A stretch of DNA of 64,000 nucleotides, taken from assembly GCF_009017415.1 (NCBI RefSeq), contig NC_092405.1:4340001-4404000 (forward strand), written 5' to 3'. Under the pieces are notes generated by a model. It searched no databases. It was given only the letters and a program-made list of their open reading frames with translations, and had not been told where the DNA came from. Positions 10,599 to 20,988 of this stretch are shown one piece after another. The position numbers and the translations under genes were made by a program. The first letter of the stretch is position 1. Every line of letters starts with the position of its first letter. The stretch comes from Aspergillus flavus. Lineage: Eukaryota; Ascomycota; Eurotiomycetes; Eurotiales; Aspergillaceae.

Positions 10599-11955
10599 GC
10601 GCTCAAGCTGGCATAGTAGGACAATAAGGAGGAGGGAGAAAGAGCCAGCAGGGCAACGACAAGACGAAAGACTTTGAAGAGTGGGCGGCCTTACAAACGG
10701 AGGAAGCTTACTGCGAAGATGCAGGGTGGCTGCAATGCCAGCCATGACGCATAACAATCCTCCTCTATTGGTTACATTTCCCAAGAATTTGGGACAAAGG
10801 CTGAGTTGGTCCAACCATCAGAGATGGGCGAACCATAGGGAACAAAGATGACAGCAGAACTTAAACTAGAACGGGTAAATTTGCTGTTATCTCGCGCGAG
10901 GTTGTACAGCATGGATGGACATATAGTGGTGCACCCGGGAGGATCATGTTGTCTTTTCTTAGCAATCCGTGCAGTGGGTAATGCCAAACCCAACCATATG
11001 CACGAATTTCGTATAAACGGGGCGCAATCCAGGCCGAATGGATATGCGTGCAACTGTTTACACTCCCTGATTCAAGTTCCGCTGAGAGGCTTTGGTGATG
11101 ATGGATATAGGGTACAAGCCCTGAGCGAAAAACATATCAAATGCCTCTCCCGATAACACTGGATTAAGCACGGAACCTGTTCTCTGAATCAGGATACTTT
11201 GTATCCACGGTTCCAACGGAAAGTTTACCAATTTCCTTTGAGCCTCGCTGGTGCCCAGACCCACCAGCTGAACTATCGGAGGTCTTGGCCAACAACCAAC
11301 AAAGAGGCGATGCAACCTGCGCCTGTCACGTTATCGCGGGATACGAGGTTTGTTGTGACTAAAGTTGCCGACTTCCATAATTAAGGGCTTTTTCTCTGGT
11401 GCCCTGTTTTCTGGTTGGGGACGAACCAATGGTATTAATACGAGAGACCAGGGGGCCTAGCCACTTGGGCTGGAGTAAGTGTTGCCCAAATCAGTTCAAT
11501 CTGCTCGGACACTCCGAATACTTATTTACCTTCAGTCGTGACCCTCGCACACGTTTCGCCTGCCCTATCCCCAGATTTTGCGCTCTTCCTCTATCAATTT
11601 TCAGCCTAGCATCTTCGTGGGGAATATCTCCCGAGTGATCGATCTTTCCCCAGACACTAGATGGCCCACAGTGGCATCCATAATTGATTTAATGATGCCA
11701 TATGCTCTAGTGAATCTAGACCGGAGTACCATCCCCATATAGGAAATGCTTCATTTAAACATGTCCCCGCACTTCCTCATTTCCTGCTCTGGTTTACCAT
11801 GTACCCTGCATGATTACATAGCTTCTCACATGCTTGAGGTCTCTCGCTCCTGGAATGCCGAGATACAAAAATTCACCCCAGAATGTAGATAAATACTAGC
11901 GATCGCTTCACCGTAATAGGGGTAGTCCACGTTCTGGAACCTGCAGCCCACCACC
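10599..11955. other. intergenic
   Basis: About 1.35 kb with no supported gene. Several 60-100 codon frames occur on both strands but show no domain, signal peptide or consistent splicing. Confidence 0.5.
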
Positions 11956-12738
11956 ATGAAGCTGTACCTGCTGTTCTTCTTCTTTCTCACCCTCCACGCT
12001 CTCCCAGGTCTCCCCAGGTCAACTGCGGACAAACCGCCGTTCTTCCTCCTAGCAGGCGACAGCACAACAGCAGTCCAATCGACGAACGGCGGTGGTTGGG
12101 GCAATGGATTCATCCAAACGACGCTGGCCAAGGGAGCCAAAGGTCAGAACTACGGCCACAACGGAGCGACAACCGTCAGCTTCCGCGCGGGAGGTGACTG
12201 GGACACCCTCCTCAAGAAGGTTGAGGAGGTGAAAGCCAATTATCAGCCCTACGTGACCATCCAATTCGGCAACAACGACCAGAAGCCGACTGCCAATATT
12301 ACCATCGCACAGTACACGAGCAATCTGGAGACTTGCGTCGGAGATGTGCGGAATGCGGGGGGAGTCCCCGTCCTAGTGACTCCACTTTCGCGGCGCCAGT
12401 ACGATAATTCTACCGGAGTGCCCACTATTATCCGGAGTCTGGAAAATGAGCGGGTCGCGACGATTAAGGCCGCAAAGAAGACGGGAGCGTCGTATATTGA
12501 CCTGAATCGCGCTAGCACAGTATACCTGAACAGTATTGGGCCGGTCAGTGCGCACATGTATGATTTGAAAACGGGTGACTCGACGCATTTGAACGCGGCT
12601 GGCAGTCAGGTCTTCGGGGGAATGGTCGCCGGCTTGATCATCCAGGATTTTCCCCAATTGGGTGACGCGGGGTTTGTCCATGTGGATCCGAAGTTGCAGA
12701 CGGCGCTGGACAAGGGTCAATACTATTGGCCACAATGA
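11956..12738 (+). CDS. SGNH/GDSL hydrolase, rhamnogalacturonan acetylesterase-like, 260 aa, secreted
   Basis: This single-exon gene starts in good context (caccATGaag). An N-terminal hydrophobic signal peptide (residues 1-22) precedes the SGNH blocks: FLLAGDSTT with nucleophile Ser36, NYGHNGATT (block II Gly/Asn), IQFGNNDQKP with Asn107 (block III) and DSTHLN with Asp208/His211 (block V). Order and ~240-residue mature size match fungal rhamnogalacturonan acetylesterases (CAZy CE12), which remove acetyl groups from pectin RG-I side regions outside the cell. N-glycosylation sites are present (NIT, NST). The MFS transporter downstream is on the same strand and separated by about 250 bp. Other SGNH acetylesterases of similar build cannot be excluded. 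Confidence 0.85.
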   Translation: MKLYLLFFFFLTLHALPGLPRSTADKPPFFLLAGDSTTAVQSTNGGGWGNGFIQTTLAKGAKGQNYGHNGATTVSFRAGGDWDTLLKKVEEVKANYQPYVTIQFGNNDQKPTANITIAQYTSNLETCVGDVRNAGGVPVLVTPLSRRQYDNSTGVPTIIRSLENERVATIKAAKKTGASYIDLNRASTVYLNSIGPVSAHMYDLKTGDSTHLNAAGSQVFGGMVAGLIIQDFPQLGDAGFVHVDPKLQTALDKGQYYWPQ

Positions 12739-12989
12739 GCGCCATTTATGTACTCTAGGGAAGCATCAGGGGTTGTGATTTGATAGAAACTTAATTAGGG
12801 CTAGAGGTGGTGGATGTTTGTTTGCTCCGGTTTTTGCTGCAAATTTTACCGCTTTAGGTAATTTAATCAACTACTTGCACGATTTCGGTCCGTCTTTCCG
12901 CTGCACTGCTTTGCTGTTTAAAATTATATACCTTCGTTGGAGAACCTGTTCACTGTTGGATGCGAACAACAGTAACTGCCTTGCTCACC

Positions 12990-14481
12990 ATGGAGTCTTT
13001 ACAGGTAGATAACCCTCAGCCAGAACCACAAACCCCAAGACTCCTCCTGAAACTCATCAGCGCTGGATTCGCGTTTTTCGTAGCCGGCGTTAATGATGGG
13101 AGCTTGGGATCGCTGATTCCGTATATTCGAGAGGCCTACCACATAGACACCAATATGGTGGCTATTGTGTTAGTTAACCCACCATCTCTTCAAGTATGAC
13201 ACTAATGTGAAACTACAGGTACGGCACGACCTTTTGTGGTTGGTTCTTCGCCGCTCTCTCTAATAGTCATCTAAGCCAGTACCTGGACCTTGGTGTGTTC
13301 TTGGTCATGGGTGCGACATTACAAGTCCTAGCTCATGCCCTGAGAACCTGGCTGCCTCCATTCCCCCTATTTGCCGTGACATTTTTCTTTGCCAGTCTTG
13401 GCCAAGCGTACCAGGACACGTACGCGAACACGTTTGTGGCGTCGGTAAAAGCAGCGCATCGATGGCTCGGGTTTATTCATGCGATGTATATGGCAGGATG
13501 TCTCGCCGGACCCTTCATCTCCACAGCAGTAGCATCGGCAGGAGCACGGTCACGTTGGGAGTTATTCTACACAGCGCCTTTAGGACTAGGGGTCATCAAC
13601 TTTGCCCTTGTGGTGTTCGCATTTCGTGAGTCGTTGGCCTTGAAGCGTCCTACACAGGGTGAGATGGAGTCCTCCAGGGAAGCAAGACAAAAAGGGCCCA
13701 TGCAAGAGATACAGAAGACTCTAGCGCAACCGAGCGTGTGGATATTGAGCTTGTATTTCTTCTTTTTCCTTGGTGCCGTTATCACTGCTGGAGGTAAGTT
13801 CTCCACCCTTTCCTACGAGTACGGGTGCTTATATCGTAGGTTGGATCGTGGAATACCTGGTCCATGTCCGCAATGGCGACCTGAACGACATGGGATATGT
13901 CCCTGCCGGCTTTTACGGTGGCGGTTTCTTAGGTCGACTGATCTTGGCTGAACCGACCTATCGCTGGGGAGAGCGACGGATGGTGTTTATCTATGTGTTG
14001 CTCTGTGTAGGATTAGAATTGGTATTCTGGCTGTGAGTAATGATAAATTCTCAAGCACGACCGACATGTACTAATGCGACCAGCGTCCCTAATATCATCA
14101 CTGAAGCAGTGGCCATCAGTCTTCTCGGCTTCTTCTCCGGCCCTTTCTTTGCTACAGTAAGTTTTTCTCCAGCGAGTCACTCGATGACTCACTAACGGGT
14201 CAGGGTATCTCGGTCGCATCGAAACTATTCACAGTGGACATTCGTTCATCGGCACTTGGTATGTCGCCACAGTTCACCTTTCGATGAACTTGAAGTTAAC
14301 AACCAAAGTAGCATTCATCTTTGTCCTCGGTCAGGTTGGAGGGGCGATATTCCCAGCTGTTACTGGTATCATGGCGGCCAAGGTCGGTGTATCAGTGCTG
14401 CAGCCTATGCTAGTCGGGCTGCTCGGCGCCACTGGTGTTTCCTGGCTGATGCTCCCCAAATCTCGGTTGCATCACGATTGA
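12990..14481 (+). CDS. MFS transporter (BSC6/fucose-permease-like), 415 aa, six exons
   Basis: Exons: 12990-13168, 13219-13793, 13840-14032, 14084-14156, 14204-14258, 14309-14481. The sum is 1248 bp, exactly 416 codons, and every junction joins frames across canonical GT..AG introns of 46-51 bp. The product opens with helix 1 (LLKLISAGFAFFVAGVNDGS), where the GxNDGSLG region marks MFS members related to fucose permease and the yeast BSC6 type, and continues through about 11-12 helices, including PLFAVTFFFASLGQAYQD and VILGQVGGAIFP-like final helices (FVLGQVGGAIFPAVTG). The central loop carries Lys/Glu-rich sequence. Substrate unknown. The ATG at 12990 has the better context (caccATGg); another at 12960 is in frame. 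Confidence 0.88.
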
Positions 14482-14949
14482 GGTCGTATACTTTGCTCAC
14501 TGAGGCCTCCATGGAGACTAGAACCGGATATATATATATTTAGATGATAAGCCAGGTGCAAGTGAAGAAGTGCAATGTAAACCATTACTAAATTGGAAGA
14601 GCTTTCTGACTGGTTCACTGGCTTTGTACAGCACAACAGCAAGTACCTAAGTAGTGAGGGAATATCCTTTACTAATATTCACATAAAAGTGGATGGGATA
14701 GCCATGGATCCAGATGTCCATATATTGCAATGTTCCAAGCCACTCAAGCTCATCACGATCTTCACCGTCTATGCCTGATGCGGTATAGCCTGTCAGCCTG
14801 AATTGCCCGGCCTCAAACTCAGCCACTTTCTATATCCCGTCAGATGACATCGTATTCGCTAAGCTTACGGAAGTAAGTTCCCTTATATTGTTGAACCATT
14901 TCCCTCGCCATCTCACTTTCGATTACAATCAAACAAATGAAAACACAAT
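14482..14949. other. intergenic
   Basis: Short 3' region of the transporter and 5' region of the arrestin-like gene; no additional gene seen. Confidence 0.5.
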
Positions 14950-16200
14950 ATGCCACAAACTGCGAAAACCGGCAACGAGAACATAAACATCGACCTCGCC
15001 TCACCCCCCGGCTGGACATACGTCGGTGGGGATACCGTCATCGGAAATGTTGTCCGCCGTTCACATATTGTCACACCCGATGCATCGGTGACACTTACCC
15101 TGGTCGGACGCGTGAAAACAAAGATCACGGTGAAGAGAAACAATGGCCAGTCGACCAGTACCAGCCATTACCGCGGTCGCTGGCAGCTTTTCAGCACATC
15201 GCGAGAGACTCTATTCCGTGGTCCCTTACATCTTCCAGAGGGGAGTGTCAACAACCCGCTTACCTGGCCATTCTCAGTGGAGATCCCTACACGGCCATCA
15301 GATCGGGTACTGGAGGGCCATTGCAAGGAAGAGAGTTATCTGCCGTTGGACAAAGAGATCCTTGCCAAGAACACATTGCCCGCAAGTTTTTTCTCTAGTA
15401 ATCGCGGATGGCGTACATCATCAGAAGGCTTCGTGGAATACTACCTCGAGGCTCAGCTGAAATATAGTCGTTCCGGGTCGTTTGAGGTCGAAACTGCTAC
15501 TTTTCCTATCACAATTCGACATGTCCCGCAGGCCGGGACTTTTAATTATGAGCTTCAGTCGCGCTTGCTCGCGGGAAGGGCCAAGAGTCAACGGCTACTA
15601 CCAGGGATGGAACATGCTGAGCTATCACTGAAGCAAAAGACGCAAAAGCTTTTCGGTTCATCGAAGGTGCCGGAGTTCCACTATACGGTGGAGGTCAGTT
15701 GGCCTTACGCCATCCAACTCGATAACCCAATGCCTGTCCCGATTATCATTAGTATTAAGCCCGCCAGCACAAGCCCCGAGATCAGCGATGTTGTCCAGAA
15801 GGTTCAATTAAATTGGGTCAACATGGTTATCAAGTCTCAGACTATGGTGCGAGCACCTGGAAACCTCACTCCGACATATACTCACAACCACTCTCATTCC
15901 TCCTCTCATCCCATTGGCTTGAAGAAGGCTTTTCTAAGACTCGAGAGCCCTGTTGTATTTACTACTGGAAAGGGGAACGAGCCGGTCGACATCGGTAGTA
16001 TGTTTGGGCTTCTCTTTCATTCTAATGGTTCTACCGTTGGGGGTCTACGTAACACTACTTACAGTGGTCCGTCTCCTGACTTTATCACGTATAACATTCT
16101 GCACAGAAATGAGTTGGAACTGGAGGTGTCATTGACTGTCGCGGAAGAAACGAAGGAGTTCAAAATAAGCTCGGGACTGAAGATACTCGCAGCGGAGTGA
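14950..16200 (+). CDS. arrestin-like protein, 416 aa
   Basis: This intronless gene encodes a beta-rich protein with an arrestin N-like layout: IDLASPPGWTYVGGDTVIGN (the strand-turn-strand that precedes the 'GD.V.G' turn typical of fungal arrestin-N domains), then TLTLVGRVKTKITV, LHLPEG and LTWPFSVEIPTRPSD. The C-terminal half (from about residue 180) resembles the second beta sandwich: YYLEAQLKYSR, PITIRHVPQ, LDNPMPVPIIISIKP, VQLNWVNMVIKSQTMVRAP. Fungal arrestin-related proteins bind transporters and recruit ubiquitin ligase; many Aspergillus paralogs are divergent and uncharacterised. No PY motif is obvious in this copy, so a trafficking-adaptor role is uncertain. Confidence 0.7.
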   Translation: MPQTAKTGNENINIDLASPPGWTYVGGDTVIGNVVRRSHIVTPDASVTLTLVGRVKTKITVKRNNGQSTSTSHYRGRWQLFSTSRETLFRGPLHLPEGSVNNPLTWPFSVEIPTRPSDRVLEGHCKEESYLPLDKEILAKNTLPASFFSSNRGWRTSSEGFVEYYLEAQLKYSRSGSFEVETATFPITIRHVPQAGTFNYELQSRLLAGRAKSQRLLPGMEHAELSLKQKTQKLFGSSKVPEFHYTVEVSWPYAIQLDNPMPVPIIISIKPASTSPEISDVVQKVQLNWVNMVIKSQTMVRAPGNLTPTYTHNHSHSSSHPIGLKKAFLRLESPVVFTTGKGNEPVDIGSMFGLLFHSNGSTVGGLRNTTYSGPSPDFITYNILHRNELELEVSLTVAEETKEFKISSGLKILAAE

Positions 16201-16699
16201 AGTGCAATGTTTAAGGTGGAAATACTGTACATACATATACCCGATCGCTGCCTATGGTTGTTTTATCTCCTATATTAATATGATGAGTTGTGTTATGTTT
16301 GCGAGCTGTTCGGCTTTACATCGGGCCAGATTATCCCATAAAGTCCTAAGGCACATTTTACTCACCTATTGTAAACCTCTCTCATTCTTATAATCTCCCT
16401 TATCCCCGAATCAGCGACTATAGTTTACAGCAAATAATCCCCACTATTTAAGATTAGGCCAACAGTATGTGTATTTGTTAAGGTCCACGGTTAGAAGGAT
16501 ATGTCTCGCGCATCCTTATATATTATAGTCAGCTTACTTTCAGCAAGGACCTTCCCTTCAGTGCCATGAACAAAATAAAAGAAATTATTCCTATGCAAAA
16601 ACCATCATAACAAACTAAACACACTTCTCCCATCTCCCCCTTCCAACTTGCCAACCCCCAAATCAATCCCCAAAACCTAACCCTAACCCAACAACAAAC
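16201..16699. other. intergenic
   Basis: AT-rich spacer between two convergent genes, followed by a C/A-rich segment (16600-16699) at the 3' side of the But2-like gene. Confidence 0.5.
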
Positions 16700-17293
16700 T
16701 TACAAAATCTGCACCCTCGGCCCCGTAACTCCAATATCCCACCGAATAGCCACCTCATCACCAACCCCCACAAACTCAAACCCCACTATCTGCCCAGCAG
16801 GACAATCAAACTCCGGATAACCCTGATAAGCCAACACCCAATCCGCCGTTCCAGGGGCAGAAACACTAATCCTGCCGACATGCTCATCCCTCGACTGGAC
16901 AATCACATCGGCGACCTCCTTCGACACAGACTGCAACGATACAGACCCAGTATCCGAGTCAGAGGCACTCGCGCCTGTGGGCCTGGTAGCGGTAAACACG
17001 TCGGCCTGCTTCGAGCCGCTGGAGACGTCGCGGTCCCAGAGGTCGAATAGGAGCTTGCATTTGTGGCCGTCGGCTGCGGGGGGGATGTTGAAGGTTACGA
17101 TGCTGGTGGTTTCGTCTGCTGCGTTGCCGTTTTTGACGACGAGGAGTTGGTCTTGGGGGTCGAGTTTCCAGTTGCCGGACTGGACCCAGTAGCGGTAGGT
17201 TTCGTAGGGGTAGAGGATGTTCATCTGGCGGGGGGTGGGAGTTGCGCTGGTGAGGGTGGTGAGGAGGGTGAGGGTTAGGAGGAGGAGGTTCAT
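16700..17293 (-). CDS. secreted But2-domain-like protein, 197 aa
   Basis: Single-exon gene with a cleavable signal peptide (LLLLTLTLLTTLTSATP). The mature part has the layout of the ubiquitin-3-binding protein But2 C-terminal domain found in many Eurotiomycete cell-wall and secreted proteins: TSIVTFNIPPAADGHKCKLL, FDLWDRDVSSGSK, ADVFTATRP, DCPAGQIVGFEF and a terminal VAIRWDIG. Function of these secreted proteins is unknown; But2 itself was named in fission yeast. The coding strand is C-rich in its first half and G-rich in its second, as in the GNAT gene. The long antisense frames (17063-17474) are shadows of this gene. Confidence 0.65.
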   Translation of the reverse strand: MNLLLLTLTLLTTLTSATPTPRQMNILYPYETYRYWVQSGNWKLDPQDQLLVVKNGNAADETTSIVTFNIPPAADGHKCKLLFDLWDRDVSSGSKQADVFTATRPTGASASDSDTGSVSLQSVSKEVADVIVQSRDEHVGRISVSAPGTADWVLAYQGYPEFDCPAGQIVGFEFVGVGDEVAIRWDIGVTGPRVQIL

Positions 17294-19458
17294 TTTGGAT
17301 TGCTGGAGTTGGTGTAGTGTGGGTGGATTGAACTGTGTGATTGATATTAAGAGTGGTATGGAAATGTGCGGAGTATTGCTGTTGTTTGTTGTTGATGTTG
17401 GTTTCTATATGTGCTGATAGAACCTCATATTTATACCCATCCACCCCTTCACCCATACCAACACAACCATTCATCTATTAATGGTACATGGTAGTTACTG
17501 ATGCCAGCCAAGCACAACCTCGTACTCGAATCATAGAAGCAAGCGTCCCATTGCTGCTGTTTCTCTCTTCGCTCCATTAACTTTCGCCAAGAGAGATCCT
17601 CGTATTTACCTCTCGCCGCAACTGTTGCCAGCGACGTGGTGACGTCGAGCGGATCCTTTATCCGAGACAACCCATGACAGATGGCTATTCTATTCATTGA
17701 TACTATTTCTATGTGGCAATGCAATGATGAGTTGTCGATTCATTGGCCTATGGTCCTTCCTTCACTGGGGTAGGGGAACTCATGTGTTGTCCGATTGGAT
17801 ATCTTCCGGGTCCAGGGGTCTGGTCCATGACATCTCAGATCCGTGATCCTGGCGAATGAGATCGTGGGATATATATAGATCGTTTGTGAAGTTGGAATAA
17901 GGCCGACCGGTGGCTGAATGGGCGTCGGTTGTTGGTTTGATGGAGTCGGGTATTGGATGTGTTTCGGGTAGCCCGGTGTGGCGTATCTGGGGTGTTTACT
18001 ATTCCTATTCCTGCTACCTATGTGCGTTCTTGGTCACTGTGTGTGTTCTTCGTATGTGTCTTAGTTGTTGGATGGGATGTGGAATCCCGTTGCATGTCGT
18101 GATGTATGTGGTCTTGGCTTGGATAGGTCATTTTTAGGATGCAGGTGATTGAAGTAGGCGGATCCGAGTGTGACTCCTTTTGTGACAGGAGTCAGAGGTA
18201 ACATGTCTTATGACGAGCTGTAGAGTACGACTTCAGGCATCCGGGCGGAAGTGACTCTGGTATAGATCTGGCATACTCCGTGGTATATCACGAGACTTGG
18301 GATTACAGAGCCTTGGAGCCGGATATGGTGGGAAGAGTAGTATAGGAGGTGAATTTGGCATACTCATCCAGATTTACTGTGCTTTATGTGATTTCTGTAG
18401 TGGCAGCTCTCACTGCGGTGATACCGCTGGTAGTGTTGTGCATATTACAATATTCTGTGCCATCCATCTTCATCCTTACCATTTCCTTCTGAATTACAAT
18501 ATCTTTCCTGTTTCCAACACAGTAAAGCTCACTGAATCATAATGCCGGAACAAAGGGGATAAGCTTAAAGGGTAACTCCTTTCAACATCCTTCTAGGACG
18601 AACCACAAAGAAAGCTCTAGCAACAAAAGGTAATCCCATAAAGAATGACTGCACAGAACCAAAGAACCACACAGACAAAGCCTGCATTGTGTTCCACAAT
18701 AAAAGCAGTACTACGTTCCTTGTCTATGGACGTGACCCATAAACATACGCTCTTTGAACATATCATTGAGGAACGCAAAGGGAGCTATAAGTCAATTTCA
18801 CACATAAGCTCCACCCTAGGATGCTACTAGACTCCTATATGTAACTACACCTCCGCATCACACCTAGCTATAGATCGAAAACATATGTTGAACCTCATAT
18901 CCAACTGCATTACCCCCCTTCAAGTACTATGCAAAACCAGATAAAAACACCAATAAACCACCAACTAAGCTGAATTATGCCACGAATTCAAAAGAAATAC
19001 ATACCCATACCCTCCCATCCAGAACCAAGCCCCAGAGGAAATCATACCGGAAGAATACCCATCATAAAGAAGACGATATCCAAAAAGGGACACCATTGGT
19101 CTGTCGACCACCTATCACTTTATCCCGGACCAAGATTTAAACTAACATAACCACCAGCACGATATGTAGAAAGGTGATGGGCAAATCCTGTCTCAGGAAT
19201 GGTCATTACGAGAAATGTGACTCTTGTGAGGAGTACTTTGCACCCAGTCGCGAGAAGGTGTGTTCCTTTTATGAGGATCGACAGAGGAAGATGAATGGGA
19301 GGATGGAGAAAGATATGAGGGAGTGTTTGGATTACTTGCTGAGGATTACGAGAAATAAGTTTGGGTTCTGGAATGGTCAGTCTTTAACTTAATATACATG
19401 TTATGGTGCTATGTTACTGGAGTTTAGAGCGGAGAGATAGATATGCGTGCTATAGATA
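17294..19458. other. 2.1-kb gene-poor spacer before the cluster
   Basis: No supported gene apart from a weak 72-codon frame at 19174-19392 described separately. This gap forms the left margin of the metabolic cluster. Confidence 0.5.
19174..19392 (+). CDS. possible small Cys-rich hypothetical protein, 72 aa
   Basis: The frame encodes a charged peptide with spaced cysteines (KSCLRNGHYEKCDSCEEYF, KVCSFYED, MRECLDYLLRI). The HxxxCxxC spacing could be a metal site, but no family is recognised and the frame is short. No signal peptide. It could equally be the exon of a decayed gene. Confidence 0.2.
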   Translation: MMGKSCLRNGHYEKCDSCEEYFAPSREKVCSFYEDRQRKMNGRMEKDMRECLDYLLRITRNKFGFWNGQSLT

Positions 19459-20988
19459 TTAGCTTTCGCGTGCCAACATTTTCTTCACCTCATCAGCGAC
19501 ATTATAATTGAACACAGCCTTCATTTCCTTCGCAAAGAAGCTCGGGAACCACCCTAACTCTGTCAGTAATAGTTCCAACAAAGGCTATGAAAGCCAGGGC
19601 TGGAGTGTAAAACACAATACTCACCAAGGATCCATAGAAAACTATACATTAGATATTCCTCGACGATGCTCATATCACGCTTGATGTTCTGTCTATGCTT
19701 TGCGTCTTCGAGAATCGCCCGGACACGAGGGATGCGCAGCTCCATATAAGGCTTAGCTGCGGTCGAGATCACGGCCTTTACGTCAATATCAGGCCCCCGA
19801 GTCTCATATTCCTTACGTAAATAGTGACTCAAAAATAGAACAAACGCCTCGACATCCTCAAGTGCCTGTGATGAGCCCTGTCCCGAAGTAGGCGGCAATG
19901 CATGAGCTGCGTCACCGACGAGAACGACGCCGTTTCGCTCCCACGTCGGCAGAGGTGGCATCGTCCAGGTAGGATACATATTGCTGACCTCGAGTGAGTG
20001 AAGGACTTTCTGTATAACTGCATCTTTCCAGCTCGAGTAGCGTTCTCGCAGTTGACGCGCGACATCCTCCTTGTCAATCGTTTTCGGGTTCGGACACTCG
20101 TCGACTTGGTAAGTTGACCACCAGCCTAGACTCTCGCCTGGTTCGGAGACGTGATATGGTGAGTCCCTGTGAGGTGCCGATCGGGCACTGTCGGAATAGA
20201 AGTAGCCGAAGAAACCATTACCCCCGATGATGAAGTTCATTGAGCCTTTCTCAACGTCGTCTTTGACTTTGTCTGCCGAGATGAACCCCCCGACTCCTGA
20301 CAGGCCTCTGTTATATTGAGTCAGCTGCTTTTACTACCTCGTGCATTCATTAGAGCGACACATACTCATAATGAGGCGGAAACGGATCCCCCTCTGCCTC
20401 AGGGAACAACGCCCGTTTAACGATCCCCTTCAACCCATCCGCACCGATAACCAAATCCGCCTCTACTGGCGGACTGTCATCAGCAAAGTGAACTACATTC
20501 CGCCCGTCCGGGCTCGCAACAACCTCCGCGACCCGTTTCGTCACAATATCGCGATCCGGAATGCGCATACGAAGACACCGCCAGAACCAATGTCGGCTGC
20601 ACCCGAGCATATGCATTGGTAATTCATTCGGCGAGGTTGGCTCATCCGATGCGTCCATGCGTATGAGCAGACGTCCATTTTTGTTCTTCATGTTGGACGT
20701 CGGAACTACATATCCGCCGCGGACAATATCACGGAGAAGATCCTCATCCAGACGCTTTAGGACGTTGAGGCCGTTCGGCCCGATACCTAGCCCGCCGCCA
20801 ACGATAAGTGTCGAGGAGTGGGTTGGGCCATCACGCTCGTCACAGGTGGTGTCTTTGTTTGTGTCGTATGCTTCGTAAATGGTGATTTCGTGGTCCTCGT
20901 CTGGGGAGGGTGGTTTGGGGAGATGCTTTTTGAGTTGGAGGTAGGCGGTGCATCCGGAGATACCTCCACCGATTATAACTATTTTCAT
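19459..20988 (-). CDS. FAD-dependent monooxygenase (group A, salicylate hydroxylase-like), 466 aa, three exons
   Basis: Exons: 20988-20366, 20307-19625, 19553-19459 (1401 bp). Both introns are canonical (GTATGT..CAG; GTGAGT..TAG). The N-terminus is a Rossmann FAD site (IVIIGGGISGCTAYLQL, residues 3-19), with a central DLVIGADGLKGIVKRALFP (the second nucleotide-binding signature) and the C-terminal FAD/ribityl motif VVLVGDAAHALPPTSGQGSS. This order is diagnostic for group A flavin hydroxylases that use NAD(P)H and O2. In fungal pathways these enzymes hydroxylate, epoxidise or decarboxylatively oxidise small molecules. It is the leftmost member of the candidate cluster, transcribed away from the others across a 2.7-kb gap, so membership is inferred. 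Confidence 0.9.

Noticed and set aside
16959..17474. 171-aa His/Pro/Arg-rich minus frame
   Set aside because: Out-of-frame shadow of the But2-like gene; repetitive composition reflects C-rich DNA, not protein.
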